64,000 bases of DNA, taken from assembly GCF_014199435.1 (NCBI RefSeq), contig NZ_JACIJP010000002.1, positions 536,001-600,000 of the forward strand, given 5' to 3'. Positions 26,301-34,849 of this stretch are shown one piece after another. How positions within the stretch are numbered: the stretch's first letter is position 1; every line of letters begins with the position of its first letter. The DNA comes from Sphingobium subterraneum (GTDB lineage Bacteria; Pseudomonadota; Alphaproteobacteria; Sphingomonadales; Sphingomonadaceae). The translations under genes were made by a program, and so were the position numbers. Under the pieces are notes generated by a model, which was not told the DNA's origin, ran no database searches, and saw nothing but the letters and a program-made list of their open reading frames with translations.

Positions 26301-29300
26301 GGCGAACGGCTTGGGCGGAGATACACGCCCGGGCGGAGCAGCGTCGAGCCTCGTCGGCATAGGAGGCAACGGCTTTGGCGGCGGGACATCGCTCCAGTTT
26401 ACCGGCGGCACGCTCAACAGCACGACGATCCGCATGAGCGCGGTCGGTACCGGCACGACGCCGCAGATCAGCCGCGACAGCAATGCTCCGGACGGCGGCA
26501 CCGGCACGGGCGGTGGCGCGTTCATCGGGGGCAGCTTCGGGACGTTGAACGGCGACACGGTCGTCATGGATACGCGCGGCGTGGGTGGCGAGGGTGGCAG
26601 CGTGGCCGAACTGGCGAGCACGCCCAGCCTGGGTCTGGCAGCCGGGGCGGGCGGCGACGGCTTTGGCGGTTCGGCGGGTGTGGACGCGGCGGCCATCGCC
26701 TATAATGTCGGCGGCATCACGGTTGGCGCGGCGGGCATCGGTGGAATCGGCGGCCAGAATGAGTCAACCGGCAACGGCGGTGCAGGCGGGGGTGGCACGG
26801 GCGGCTCGTCGGGACTCATCATCGATCAGTTCGGCTCTCCGGTGCTGACAAGCATCACGCTCGACAGTCTCGGGCAGGGCGGCGCGGGCGGTCTTGCGGG
26901 CCGCAACATCCTGGTGAATGGACAGGTCGTGTTCGTGCCCGGACAGGGAGCGGGCGGCGACGGCGGATCGGGCACCGGTGGATTGGCCAATGTCACGGTC
27001 GTGACCGACCCGACCATGGATAACCTCTTCATCCTAGCGCATGGCATTGGCGGCGCGGGCGGTAATGGCGCGACCGGCGGCGCGGGCGGCGATGGCTTTG
27101 GCGGCACCGGAACGAGCGGCGCGATCATGAACCTCGCCAACACGACGCTGACCGTCACGGGTATCCTCGAAGCCGGATCAGACGGTACGGGCGGCGTCGG
27201 CGGCGCGGGCTTTACCGGCAGCGGCGGCGATGGCGGATCGGGCACGGGCGGAGACGCGGTGATCAATGTCGATGGTGACGGCACGGTCCTGACGACGAAC
27301 GCGCTCGACATCCATGCCAACGGGTTCGGTGCCCTGGGCGGAGCAAGCGGCACGCAGGCGAGCGGCAATTTCAATGGCGCCAATGGTGGATCGGGGCAGG
27401 GCGGCTTAGCCCGTCTTAATGTCACCAATTTGGGCGCGGTGGATGGGACCGCAGGCCTCGCCATCCTCAATGCCAATGGAAGTGGCGGCAATGGCACCGC
27501 GGGTAAGGGCGCGGGCAATGGCGGTTCGGGCGGCACCGGCACGGGCGGCGTGGCGGCGCTCCGTGTCGATGGGGCGTCGGCGTCGTTCGCCGATTTAGGC
27601 CTGACAGCGGACGGCATCGGCGGCGATGGGGCGCAGGGCGGCCCCGGCGTTCCCGGCGTTCCCAATGGCTCCGGCGGAACGACCGGCGGATTGCCCCCCG
27701 GCTTCTTCGGATCGTCGGGCGGTTATTTTGTCGGCAAGGCCGATCTGTTCAAGGACGGCGGGACGCTGGACATTTCTGGTCAGCTTGGCATGCACACGTC
27801 CGGGTTCAACGGCGGCGGAGCGGATACCGGTCTGTTCATCACCAACCTCTCCGGGCCGCTCACCGTGGGGAACGCGCAGCTTTATACCGACACGCGCCTG
27901 ACGCTGGCGGTGAGCGGGACGGGCGCGCTCAATGTCATCGACGATCTGGTCGCCTATGGATCGCAGGGCGTCGATATCACCCATAGCAGCCAGACCACCA
28001 CGCCGGGCGACACGCTGGCCGCCGGGTCGATCAACATCAGTTCGCTCGGACCGATTACCGCCGGAGCGGGCACCATTCTGCGCGCAACGGATTTCACAGT
28101 GATCCAGACACCGGACCGCGTCACGCTCGACCGTGTCATTGGCGGCAATGCCATCACGCTCAGCGGCGATGCCGGTCTGGATGTCGATCGGATTACGGGG
28201 ACGGGCACGGTGGACCTCGCTTCCTTCGCGGGTACGGTGCAGGTGCGCACCGACCTGGCGACGCCGGGGCTGGTGAATGCAAACGGCCGGACCATCGGGA
28301 TCAACGCTCTGGGCGATATCGGCTTCAACAGCTTTACCGCGACCAACGACTTTACGTTGAACGCGGCGGGCACGGCGCGTTTCGTGGGCGCGGGCACGGC
28401 GGGGTCGATCGGTATCACGTCGAGCGATATCAACATCGGGGCGAACGCCTCGTTGACGGCCACGAACGGATTGCAGCTCACCGCGCGTGGGAACGCTGCC
28501 TTCAATTATATCGGCGGCGCGGACCGGACGACGGGCTACAGCCTGTCCGGCGCGGAGATCGGGCGTCTGTTCGCGCACGACATCACCATCAACCCGAACA
28601 CCCAGTCAGTTATCGGCAGTTTCACCGTCAACGCCGGGACGAACGGCAATTTGGCCAGCAACGGCCAGTTCACGATCAATTCCGCAGGGCGGATGCGGGT
28701 TGAGGGCGCAGTGCAGTTCACGGGCCTCGCCAGTACGGGCGGCTTAAGCCTATTGGCGGGCAACGGCATCGAAGTCGTAACAGCGAGCGCAAACGGCGGA
28801 TCGATCGATCTGCGCGGCACGGGCAATGCGCTGGGTGGCTTTCTCACGCTCACGGGCGCAGCGATCGAGGTGGGCACTCAGTCGGCAATCGACGGGATCA
28901 CCGGCATTAATATATCGACGGCCCAGCGCGACGCACGGCTCGGCCAGAATGACGGCCTCGTCAACGAGGAGGGATTCCTGCGCGCAGGCAGGATTACCCT
29001 CAACGGCAGCGAAGGCGTCTATATCCAGAACAGTGGCGAAGGGACCGGCTTCGATCTGCGGCGCGGCTTCACCACCAACAGCCTGACCATCAACACCGGC
29101 GGCGAAATCATCATCAACGGGCGGCTGCTTGACAGCACGGGTGCGTTCATCGTGGGCATTCCGGTTATTGCACAGACGGATATCAACGATTCGTCGGGGA
29201 CGCAGGCCAGTGGCTACACGCCGGGATCGACGATCAACGGCTGTATCCTCCCCGGAACGGCCTGTGGCATTGTTGTCGACGAACCGCCCGTCGAGACACC

Positions 29301-29496
29301 CGACACGTTCGAGCGCATTCTGCTGCCGGTCGATCCACCATTGCCCGACAAATTGCTTCCCACCTTCATCCTCGAATTGGGCGAAAGCGACGAGATCGGC
29401 TTTCCGCCGCTCATCGACGAGCCCGTGACGGGCGCTGGCAACGAAGATCTGTGGGAAAGGGATTGCGGCGGAACGACCGAAAAAACCTGCCTGTAA
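23377..29496 (+). CDS. Giant secreted filamentous-hemagglutinin-like TpsA
   Basis: About 2039 residues. An extended signal peptide (basic ARRRQWMNR, then a hydrophobic stretch) precedes a TPS secretion domain with FYTPGGFLVGSTATINVGGL, the equivalent of 'NPNGI...a.inVGGL', where NPNG is replaced by TPGG. The rest is a right-handed beta-helix made of repeats. From about residue 820 to 1450 it becomes extremely Gly/Asn/Ala-rich, with spaced 'GGxGxGG' cores roughly every 40-50 residues. The C-terminus (about the last 65 residues) is acidic and Pro-rich, ending in Cys-containing residues (ERDCGGTTEKTCL), with no anchor. It would be a secreted surface fibre or adhesin. The ATG at 23377 is used; GTG at 23371, overlapping the tpsB stop, is an alternative start. 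Confidence 0.85.
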   Translation: MTGTLSPVSPRMPARRRQWMNRLMSGVCVVGVAVALGTLTSGERASANGFAGTGTVSVGGADVQISSGADTVTLFNGVSVAVIDWTPTDTSASGSINFLPNGNAVQFIGTAGDFTVLNNIRPTDGNSNPLINQIIQLNGAISSTVSGATGGKVWFYTPGGFLVGSTATINVGGLVLSSSAIPDASVGAGTINFTGTANSASSITINNGASITASNTGSYVAMVAPRIVQGGTVNVNGSTAYVAAEQASISVNAGLFDIAVTTGSGDANGVVHTGTTTGPASQSNPVNSITDDQRVYMVAVPKNQVMTMLLSGTVGYGEAVSAQAESSGIVLSGGYDVAAGAIGALSTTSGTGATNINMATTRFSSKLQAAAQRNVVLQPTGTLTFEADADISAQNSVLVFVGQNAAITAQASANSTINAPVDLTLRGGTGLNGGTVSVTTSGTTAAAAQQFAGSLTVSGDLSLLATGDGDFGLGSGPTPANGPNAVGGTVSLSASGDAVVTTDGFILDASAQGGKGTVSSGNATGGTVTLAASGTSSITANTVNFDASANADPVGVNPQTGGDAAGGTITIGATGGAYHFGAVSADASAQGGTSLSGPAGDAIGGTVNIALSGGVHDWDSFFALTKASAGGSNAGTYGAATPGGGITMTVSGLAGPTTPTSLTIANFASLNANAENDIGISGGTLQAGTIAVTAQDGGVLAFNGGLSASASASETPGSLAFPGSSSDAQGGVITLLAAGGTLSADSLFLSANGTASEATTVAGNGFGGTITLSATSQNGARGALTFGDSTGFGNSSAIVADGFGGSGAVGANGRGGSVTIFAIDSDITGNGFVNIRANGTGGASVSPTGGQGGNGQGGLVIFENRTSNGTNDASMTFGTLAANADGFGTLIDEGIVYNNGNGGSGQGGDLFIGVSTGTFVADSVEFIANGYGGAVGSSTNGTRYIAGDGTGGSAGLLVSSGANPGVATLSSLTLTANGLGGDTRPGGAASSLVGIGGNGFGGGTSLQFTGGTLNSTTIRMSAVGTGTTPQISRDSNAPDGGTGTGGGAFIGGSFGTLNGDTVVMDTRGVGGEGGSVAELASTPSLGLAAGAGGDGFGGSAGVDAAAIAYNVGGITVGAAGIGGIGGQNESTGNGGAGGGGTGGSSGLIIDQFGSPVLTSITLDSLGQGGAGGLAGRNILVNGQVVFVPGQGAGGDGGSGTGGLANVTVVTDPTMDNLFILAHGIGGAGGNGATGGAGGDGFGGTGTSGAIMNLANTTLTVTGILEAGSDGTGGVGGAGFTGSGGDGGSGTGGDAVINVDGDGTVLTTNALDIHANGFGALGGASGTQASGNFNGANGGSGQGGLARLNVTNLGAVDGTAGLAILNANGSGGNGTAGKGAGNGGSGGTGTGGVAALRVDGASASFADLGLTADGIGGDGAQGGPGVPGVPNGSGGTTGGLPPGFFGSSGGYFVGKADLFKDGGTLDISGQLGMHTSGFNGGGADTGLFITNLSGPLTVGNAQLYTDTRLTLAVSGTGALNVIDDLVAYGSQGVDITHSSQTTTPGDTLAAGSINISSLGPITAGAGTILRATDFTVIQTPDRVTLDRVIGGNAITLSGDAGLDVDRITGTGTVDLASFAGTVQVRTDLATPGLVNANGRTIGINALGDIGFNSFTATNDFTLNAAGTARFVGAGTAGSIGITSSDINIGANASLTATNGLQLTARGNAAFNYIGGADRTTGYSLSGAEIGRLFAHDITINPNTQSVIGSFTVNAGTNGNLASNGQFTINSAGRMRVEGAVQFTGLASTGGLSLLAGNGIEVVTASANGGSIDLRGTGNALGGFLTLTGAAIEVGTQSAIDGITGINISTAQRDARLGQNDGLVNEEGFLRAGRITLNGSEGVYIQNSGEGTGFDLRRGFTTNSLTINTGGEIIINGRLLDSTGAFIVGIPVIAQTDINDSSGTQASGYTPGSTINGCILPGTACGIVVDEPPVETPDTFERILLPVDPPLPDKLLPTFILELGESDEIGFPPLIDEPVTGAGNEDLWERDCGGTTEKTCL

Positions 29497-29504
29497 GTCG
29501 GCGG

Positions 29505-29531
29505 GGTTGGGGTTGAAACAGCGTCCCAACC
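29505..29531 (+). terminator. Possible weak terminator after tpsA
   Basis: GGTTGGGG (29505-29512) pairs with TCCCAACC (29524-29531), 8 bp with one G-U, over an 11-base loop. No U tract follows, so read-through to the cytochrome gene is likely. Confidence 0.3.
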
Positions 29532-29639
29532 TTGGTTAAAGGGCAGCGTCAGGGACCAGCGTAACGACAGCAGAGTCGCACAGAAGAGTGGGCCGTATCG
29601 GGCACAGGGGTTCGGTACGGCGATATGGGGGCGTGCAGA

Positions 29640-31058
29640 ATGACGGCGGGGGAAGCCAACAAGCAACGGGTGCGTAGAGCCACGGGGATCGCCGTGGCGC
29701 TCTTCACGCTCGCCTGTGTTGCGGCCCTCTGTCTGGCGTTGCTGGGCGGGTTCGGTGAAACCCGCGCCACCGGTGCGACGGCATCGAACGCCAGCGGGCG
29801 CGGCTTTACCGGCGTCGCTTCCTGTGCCGGATCGACCTGCCACGGCCGCATGGTGGCCGACGGCAAGATCGTTCGGCAGGACGAACTCGCCCGGTGGCAA
29901 GAGCCATCCACACCGGGCGGCGCGCACAGCCGGGCGTTCAACATATTGTCCGGACAGCGCAGCCAGCAGATCGCGGCGACGCTGGGCATCGGCAACGCGG
30001 CGAGCGCGGGCGAGTGCCTCGGCTGCCACGCGACACCCGCGACCGGCGAACGCGGCGCGCGGTTCCTGACGAACGACGGGGTGGGCTGCGAGGCGTGCCA
30101 TGGCGGAGCGGCGGGATGGATCTCCTCCCATTATGCGGTCGGCGCGACCCATGCGGGCAATGTGGCGCGCGGCATGGTGCCCCTGGAAAAACCGACGGCG
30201 CGGGCGGCGGTTTGCCTCGATTGCCACTTCGGCAGTGCGCGGCCCGGCCAGTTCGTCACGCACCGCATCATGGCCGCCGGGCATCCCCGCATCAGCTTCG
30301 AGCTCGATCTGTTTTCGTCCATGCAGGCCCATCATGACGAAGATGCCGACTATGCCGCGCGCAAGGGGCGCACGGACAGCGTCCGCATGTGGGCGGTGGG
30401 GCAGGCGATGGCGCTGGAGCGCGCGCTTTCCTTCTACCAGACCCCCCGCGCCACCGAAGGCGTGTTCCCGGAATTCACCTTTTTCGACTGCCACAGCTGC
30501 CACCGCCGGATTACCGATCAGGAAAGCCGGGTGAAGACGTGGGAGGCCAATCCCGGCCGGCCGATCCCTGCGGGCATGCCCCCCTTCAACGACGAGAACA
30601 TGATCATGCTGTCCGCCGCCGCGAAGGTCGCCGCTCCCGCGCTTGCGGCCCGTTTTGACGCCGACAGCCGGGCGTTTCATGGGGCGCTGGCCAAGGATCG
30701 CGCCAGTGCGATCGCCGCCGCCAGCCGTCTGGCGCAGACATCGGGCGCGCTAGCGGGCGCTTTCGCATCCGGCGCCTCATCGGCCGACCTGGGTTTTGCG
30801 ATTGTCGCCCAGATCGACAGCAGCGTTATCGCGCCGCGTTTCACCGACTACGCCGGGTCGGCGCAGGCGGTGATGGCGATCGACACGCTGCTCAATGCGA
30901 TGGTGAAGTCCGGCCGGGTGACGGTCGGCGCGGCGGCGGGCATTCGCGCGGATATCAACCGCGCCTATGCGGCGGTCAAGGACGCCAACAGCTATCGCCC
31001 GGCGGACTTCCGTTCTGCACTGGGCAGTGCCACGCGCGCGATCGGGGCGCTGCGCTAA
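29640..31058 (+). CDS. Periplasmic pentaheme c-type cytochrome (c554-like)
   Basis: A 472-residue protein with an N-terminal signal-anchor-like segment (AVALFTLACVAALCLALLGG). Five heme motifs follow: CAGSTCH (an unusual CX4CH spacing), CLGCH, CEACH, CLDCH and CHSCH, all in the first 300 residues. The region matches the cytochrome c554 / multiheme family. The last 150 residues are helical, Ala-rich and lack heme. The extra His residues between motifs (HAGN, HRIM, MQAHHDED) are candidate distal heme ligands. It would carry electrons in the periplasm. Its stop and the next ATG share a base (TAATG), so it is the first gene of a four-gene cytochrome operon. The start at 29640 sits behind GGGGGCG; 29625 is an alternative. 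Confidence 0.87.
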   Translation: MTAGEANKQRVRRATGIAVALFTLACVAALCLALLGGFGETRATGATASNASGRGFTGVASCAGSTCHGRMVADGKIVRQDELARWQEPSTPGGAHSRAFNILSGQRSQQIAATLGIGNAASAGECLGCHATPATGERGARFLTNDGVGCEACHGGAAGWISSHYAVGATHAGNVARGMVPLEKPTARAAVCLDCHFGSARPGQFVTHRIMAAGHPRISFELDLFSSMQAHHDEDADYAARKGRTDSVRMWAVGQAMALERALSFYQTPRATEGVFPEFTFFDCHSCHRRITDQESRVKTWEANPGRPIPAGMPPFNDENMIMLSAAAKVAAPALAARFDADSRAFHGALAKDRASAIAAASRLAQTSGALAGAFASGASSADLGFAIVAQIDSSVIAPRFTDYAGSAQAVMAIDTLLNAMVKSGRVTVGAAAGIRADINRAYAAVKDANSYRPADFRSALGSATRAIGALR

Positions 31059-32974
31059 TGCGGCTTCGGGATCGTCTGGCCGCCCCGGTTGCGGCGCTCG
31101 CCCTGCTGCTCGCGTCCTGTGGCGGGGGTGGAGGAAGTTCCTCCTCTCCGGCACCGGTGACACCCACGCCGGCACCCACCCGTTCCTATAGTGACCCCGC
31201 GCAGGAAGCGCTGAGCATCAGCGACGTGCAGGCCGTCGTCGGCCATGCTGTCGCCGAAGCGCAGGCGCGCAGCTTGCCCGCGGTGATTGCCGTGACCGAC
31301 CGGGTCGGCAATGTCCTTGCCGTCTATTCCATGCCCGGCGCGCGCGCGACCGCGACGACCGCAGCGGCGCCCAACGGGCAGAATATCGACGCGCAGAACC
31401 TCACTGTCCCGGCGGCAGCGGGGGCCATCGCCAAGGCGATTACCGGCGCTTATCTGTCATCGAGCGGCAATGCCTTTTCGACCCGGACGGCAAGCTATAT
31501 CGTCCAGGAGCATTATCCGCCCGGCCCGGCCTATCGCGGATTACCGAGCGGTCCGCTGTTCGGCGTCCAGTTCAGTCAGTTGCCCTGTTCGGACCTCAAC
31601 ACACGGCTCAACGATCCCCGCTACCCCGGTGCAGCGAATGATTTCATCGGTCCCAAGCGGTCGCCTTTAGGACTCGCCGCCGATCCGGGCGGATTTCCCC
31701 TCTACAAAAATGGCGTCATGGTGGGCGGCGTTGGCGTCATGGCCGACGGGGTCTATGGCCTCGATGCCGACAGCGACACGCGCGACAATGATCCCGAGGA
31801 AGCCATCGGACTGGCCGCGACGCGCGGGTTCGAGGCGGACGTGTCGATCCGCGCTGACCGCATCACTGCCGGGGTGCAACTCGTCTATTCCGATATCGAC
31901 ACAGCGCAACTGATGACGAGCAGCGCGGCCGCGCTTGACCCATCGGCGTTCGTCGCGATCCCCGGCTACACCGCCGGTCCGGCGCGCGCGGGCGTCGCCT
32001 ATGGCGCGCAGGGCTCAGGATTTCGCCGCGCCACTACGGGGGAATTCTCCAACGGCGATGCCTTTGTCCTGACGGACGGCAATGGCGCCAACCGGTTCCC
32101 GATCCGCGCGGGGACGGACGCGGGCGATGTCCCGACCCCGCTCACCGCCACGGAAGTTACGGCCCTGCTGGAGGAGGCCTTCAAGATCATGACGCGCGCC
32201 CGCGCGCAGATCCGCAAGCCGCTCGACAGTCGGGCGCAGGTGACGATCAGCGTGGTCGATTCGCGTGGTGCGCCGCTGGGCATCGTCCGCTCGCCCGACG
32301 CGCCGATCTTCGGCACGGACGTCAGCCTGCAGAAAGCGCGCACGGCGGCGTTCTTTTCCAACACGCGGGCGGGCAGTACCCTGCTGGCCGATCCGAGCGC
32401 CGATGTGCGCAGTTTTGTCGCGGCGGCGCAGGCTTTCCTGGGATCGACCGCACTCACGGGACAGAATGCGCTGACCGACCGGGCGATCGGCAATCTCGCG
32501 CGGCCTTATTATCCCGATGGGCAGCTCAACACGGCGAACGGTCCCTTCTCCCGCCCGATCGCGCAGTTCAATCCCTTCTCCACCGGGCTCCAGTCGGCGC
32601 TGGTGCTCGCCAATCTTGGCGCGCATCTCGGTTTTGTCGTCAGCGGCGGAGCGCAGGCCGATACGCCGCAAAGCTGCACATCGTCATCGCGCCTCGCCAA
32701 CGGCATCCAGATTTTCCCCGGCAGTGTGCCGATCTATCGCGGCAATACGCTCATCGGCGCGATCGGCGTGTCGGGCGATGGTGTGGATCAGGACGACATG
32801 ATCAGCTTCCTGGGCGCGCATTATGGCGGACTGCGCACGACCGATGTGCGTAACGCGCCTGGGGCGATCCGCGCGGATACGCTGACCCCGCAGGGCGTGC
32901 GGCTGCGCTATGTCCAGTGCCCGATCGCACCGTTTCTCGACACCACCGACCAGCTCAACTGTACGACGTTCTAG
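31058..32974 (+). CDS. Lipoprotein with two GlcG/HbpS-like domains
   Basis: A 638-residue lipoprotein: the lipobox LLASC puts Cys21 as the lipidated residue, and a Gly/Ser/Pro tether follows to about 42. Two copies of a GlcG/HbpS-type fold (heme-degrading/heme-binding family) are evident. Copy 1 (about 50-275) starts 'ISDVQAVVGHAVAEAQARSLP' and contains GVMVGGVGVMADG. Copy 2 (about 365-620) contains 'AQVTISVVDSRGAPLG' and closes with NTLIGAIGVSGDGVDQDDM, the hallmark C-terminal block. HbpS-like proteins bind heme or metals, so this one may handle heme or contact a cytochrome in the same operon. It overlaps the pentaheme gene by one base and precedes the barrel gene by three. A lipid anchor to the outer membrane is likely but not certain. 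Confidence 0.75.
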   Translation: MRLRDRLAAPVAALALLLASCGGGGGSSSSPAPVTPTPAPTRSYSDPAQEALSISDVQAVVGHAVAEAQARSLPAVIAVTDRVGNVLAVYSMPGARATATTAAAPNGQNIDAQNLTVPAAAGAIAKAITGAYLSSSGNAFSTRTASYIVQEHYPPGPAYRGLPSGPLFGVQFSQLPCSDLNTRLNDPRYPGAANDFIGPKRSPLGLAADPGGFPLYKNGVMVGGVGVMADGVYGLDADSDTRDNDPEEAIGLAATRGFEADVSIRADRITAGVQLVYSDIDTAQLMTSSAAALDPSAFVAIPGYTAGPARAGVAYGAQGSGFRRATTGEFSNGDAFVLTDGNGANRFPIRAGTDAGDVPTPLTATEVTALLEEAFKIMTRARAQIRKPLDSRAQVTISVVDSRGAPLGIVRSPDAPIFGTDVSLQKARTAAFFSNTRAGSTLLADPSADVRSFVAAAQAFLGSTALTGQNALTDRAIGNLARPYYPDGQLNTANGPFSRPIAQFNPFSTGLQSALVLANLGAHLGFVVSGGAQADTPQSCTSSSRLANGIQIFPGSVPIYRGNTLIGAIGVSGDGVDQDDMISFLGAHYGGLRTTDVRNAPGAIRADTLTPQGVRLRYVQCPIAPFLDTTDQLNCTTF

Positions 32975-32977
32975 CAG

Positions 32978-34849
32978 ATGCTGCATTCGACCCTCTTCCT
33001 GCCCTTGTTGGCTGCGGTGAGCGGAGAGGCCCCGTTGCCACCCCCTCCACCGCCGCCGCCCAATTGGCAGGACATCGTCAACAGCCCGGATCCCGCCGCG
33101 CCGGTGCCGGTGGTCGATGCTGACGACCAGTCGATCGATGGCCGCCGCCGCCCCGGTTTCGAGCGTTCGCTCCCGGACAAGGTGACGCAGGATAATCCGG
33201 GCGCGATCGGCGCACCGCCGCCCGAAGCGTTCCCAACCGATCAGGTGCCGGTCCCCGACCGCTGGCGGCTCATCCAGTCGTTGGGCGTGGTCCAGGAACG
33301 CTGGTTCGATCCCTATCACCAGAACACCTACAAGGGCGACCGGCCGATAAACCCGGAAAAGGTCAAGTGGCTGCCCATCCACGGCGACGACTGGTTTTTT
33401 GTCGCCAGCGCGGTGAGCGACACCGTGCTGGAACCGCGCACCTTCCCGATTCCGGTCGGCACGCCCACGACGGAGCGGCCGGGGGGTCTCGATGCGTTCG
33501 GTAAGGACGCAAGCGTGGTCGCCTCGCAGACCTTCATCGTCGGTGCCTCGCTCATCAAAGGATCGACGGCGTTCATGCCGCCGCACATCGAGTACCGGGT
33601 GACGCTCGCGCTCAACGCATCCTATGTGAACGTGCCGGAAAAGCAGGTGCTGTTCGTCCAGTCGAGCAAACCGAGCCACCGCACGGACCACTTCCTGGGC
33701 GTGCAGGAAGCCTTCATCGACTATCACCTGCGCAACACGTCGGATCGCTATGATTTCGAATCGATCCGCGTTGGCATTCAGCCGTTCCAGAGCGATTTTC
33801 GCGGTTTCCTGTTCAACGACCAGCAGCTCGGCATTCGATTCTTCGGCAACCGCGACAACAACCGCTTCCAGTTCAACCTCGCGGCGTTCTGGCGGCTGGA
33901 AAAGGACACCAACAGCGGCCTCAATTCGGTGGTGCAGACGCCGCGCGACGATTTCGTGTTCGTCGCCAACCTCTACCGCCAGGATTTTCTGATCCCGGCG
34001 CTCACCAGCCAGATCACCGCCGTCTACAACCGCAATCGGGAGCAGGACGACACCCATATCGACGACAACGGCTTTCCCGTGCGGCCCGCCGTGCTCGGCA
34101 ACCATAACCGCCGCGCCTATGATGTCGTCTATCTCGGCTATAACGCGGACGGCCGGATCGGGCGGATGAACCTCACCGCCTCGCTCTATGGCGCGCTGGG
34201 CAAGGACCGGAACAGCATTTTCACGCGCAAGCCCGCCAAGATCCGCGCCTTCTTCGCGGCGGCGGAGGCGAGCTATGATGTCGACTGGATGCGCTTCCGC
34301 GTCTCGGGCCTCTACGCCAGCGGCGACGGCGATCCTTATGACAATACGGAAAACGGCTTCGACGCGATCTTCGAGAACCCGGTGTTTGCCGGGGCGGACA
34401 CCAGCTACTGGATCCGCCAGTCAATTCCGTTCATCGGCGGCGCAGCCGGACCGGTCAGCATCAACGGGCGCAACGGCATCCTCAATTCCCTGCGGTCCTC
34501 GAAGGAGGAGGGGCAGAGCAATTTCAACAATCCCGGCACGATGCTGCTGGGCGCGGGCGCTGATTTTGACCTGACGCCGCAGGTCCGGCTGTCGACCAAC
34601 ATCAACCATCTGTGGTTCCAGAACACGGCGACGCTGCGCGAATTCCGCAATGAGGGGTCGATCCCCAAGAGCATCGGCTGGGATCTCTCGGCGGCGGGCA
34701 TCTGGCGGCCCAAGGCGACGCAGAACATCGTGTTCCGCCTGTCGGGCGCGGTGCTGGCGCCGGGCGACGGGTTTCGTGATCTTTTCACCAACAGCGACCG
34801 CAACCGGAATTATTACTCCGTGCTCGCCAACCTGATTTTGAGCTACTGA
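32978..34849 (+). CDS. Outer-membrane beta-barrel protein of cytochrome operon
   Basis: A 623-residue protein with a short hydrophobic N-terminus (LHSTLFLPLLAAVSG) that may be a signal peptide, followed by an eight-proline run. From about residue 160 alternating aromatic and polar strands dominate ('IEYRVTLALNASYVNV', 'FNLAAFWRLEKD', 'VRLSTNINHLWF') with long polar loops. The protein ends in an aromatic residue (ANLILSY), as barrels require. I do not recognise the family with certainty. Its position between two heme-rich proteins, joined to both by overlaps or 3-base gaps, suggests a porin-like sheath for the decaheme cytochrome. This would be an analogue of MtrB-type barrels, an inference without sequence proof. 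Confidence 0.65.
   Translation: MLHSTLFLPLLAAVSGEAPLPPPPPPPPNWQDIVNSPDPAAPVPVVDADDQSIDGRRRPGFERSLPDKVTQDNPGAIGAPPPEAFPTDQVPVPDRWRLIQSLGVVQERWFDPYHQNTYKGDRPINPEKVKWLPIHGDDWFFVASAVSDTVLEPRTFPIPVGTPTTERPGGLDAFGKDASVVASQTFIVGASLIKGSTAFMPPHIEYRVTLALNASYVNVPEKQVLFVQSSKPSHRTDHFLGVQEAFIDYHLRNTSDRYDFESIRVGIQPFQSDFRGFLFNDQQLGIRFFGNRDNNRFQFNLAAFWRLEKDTNSGLNSVVQTPRDDFVFVANLYRQDFLIPALTSQITAVYNRNREQDDTHIDDNGFPVRPAVLGNHNRRAYDVVYLGYNADGRIGRMNLTASLYGALGKDRNSIFTRKPAKIRAFFAAAEASYDVDWMRFRVSGLYASGDGDPYDNTENGFDAIFENPVFAGADTSYWIRQSIPFIGGAAGPVSINGRNGILNSLRSSKEEGQSNFNNPGTMLLGAGADFDLTPQVRLSTNINHLWFQNTATLREFRNEGSIPKSIGWDLSAAGIWRPKATQNIVFRLSGAVLAPGDGFRDLFTNSDRNRNYYSVLANLILSY

Noticed and set aside
26000-27700. Tandem short repeats suggesting a CRISPR array
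   Set aside because: The DNA repeats are degenerate glycine codons in a single long reading frame. There are no equal-length direct repeats with unique spacers and no cas genes.
29640-31058. Pentaheme cytochrome as nitrite reductase NrfA or hydroxylamine oxidoreductase
   Set aside because: There is no CX2CK motif and no eighth-heme crosslink pattern. The motif set fits a c554-like electron carrier.
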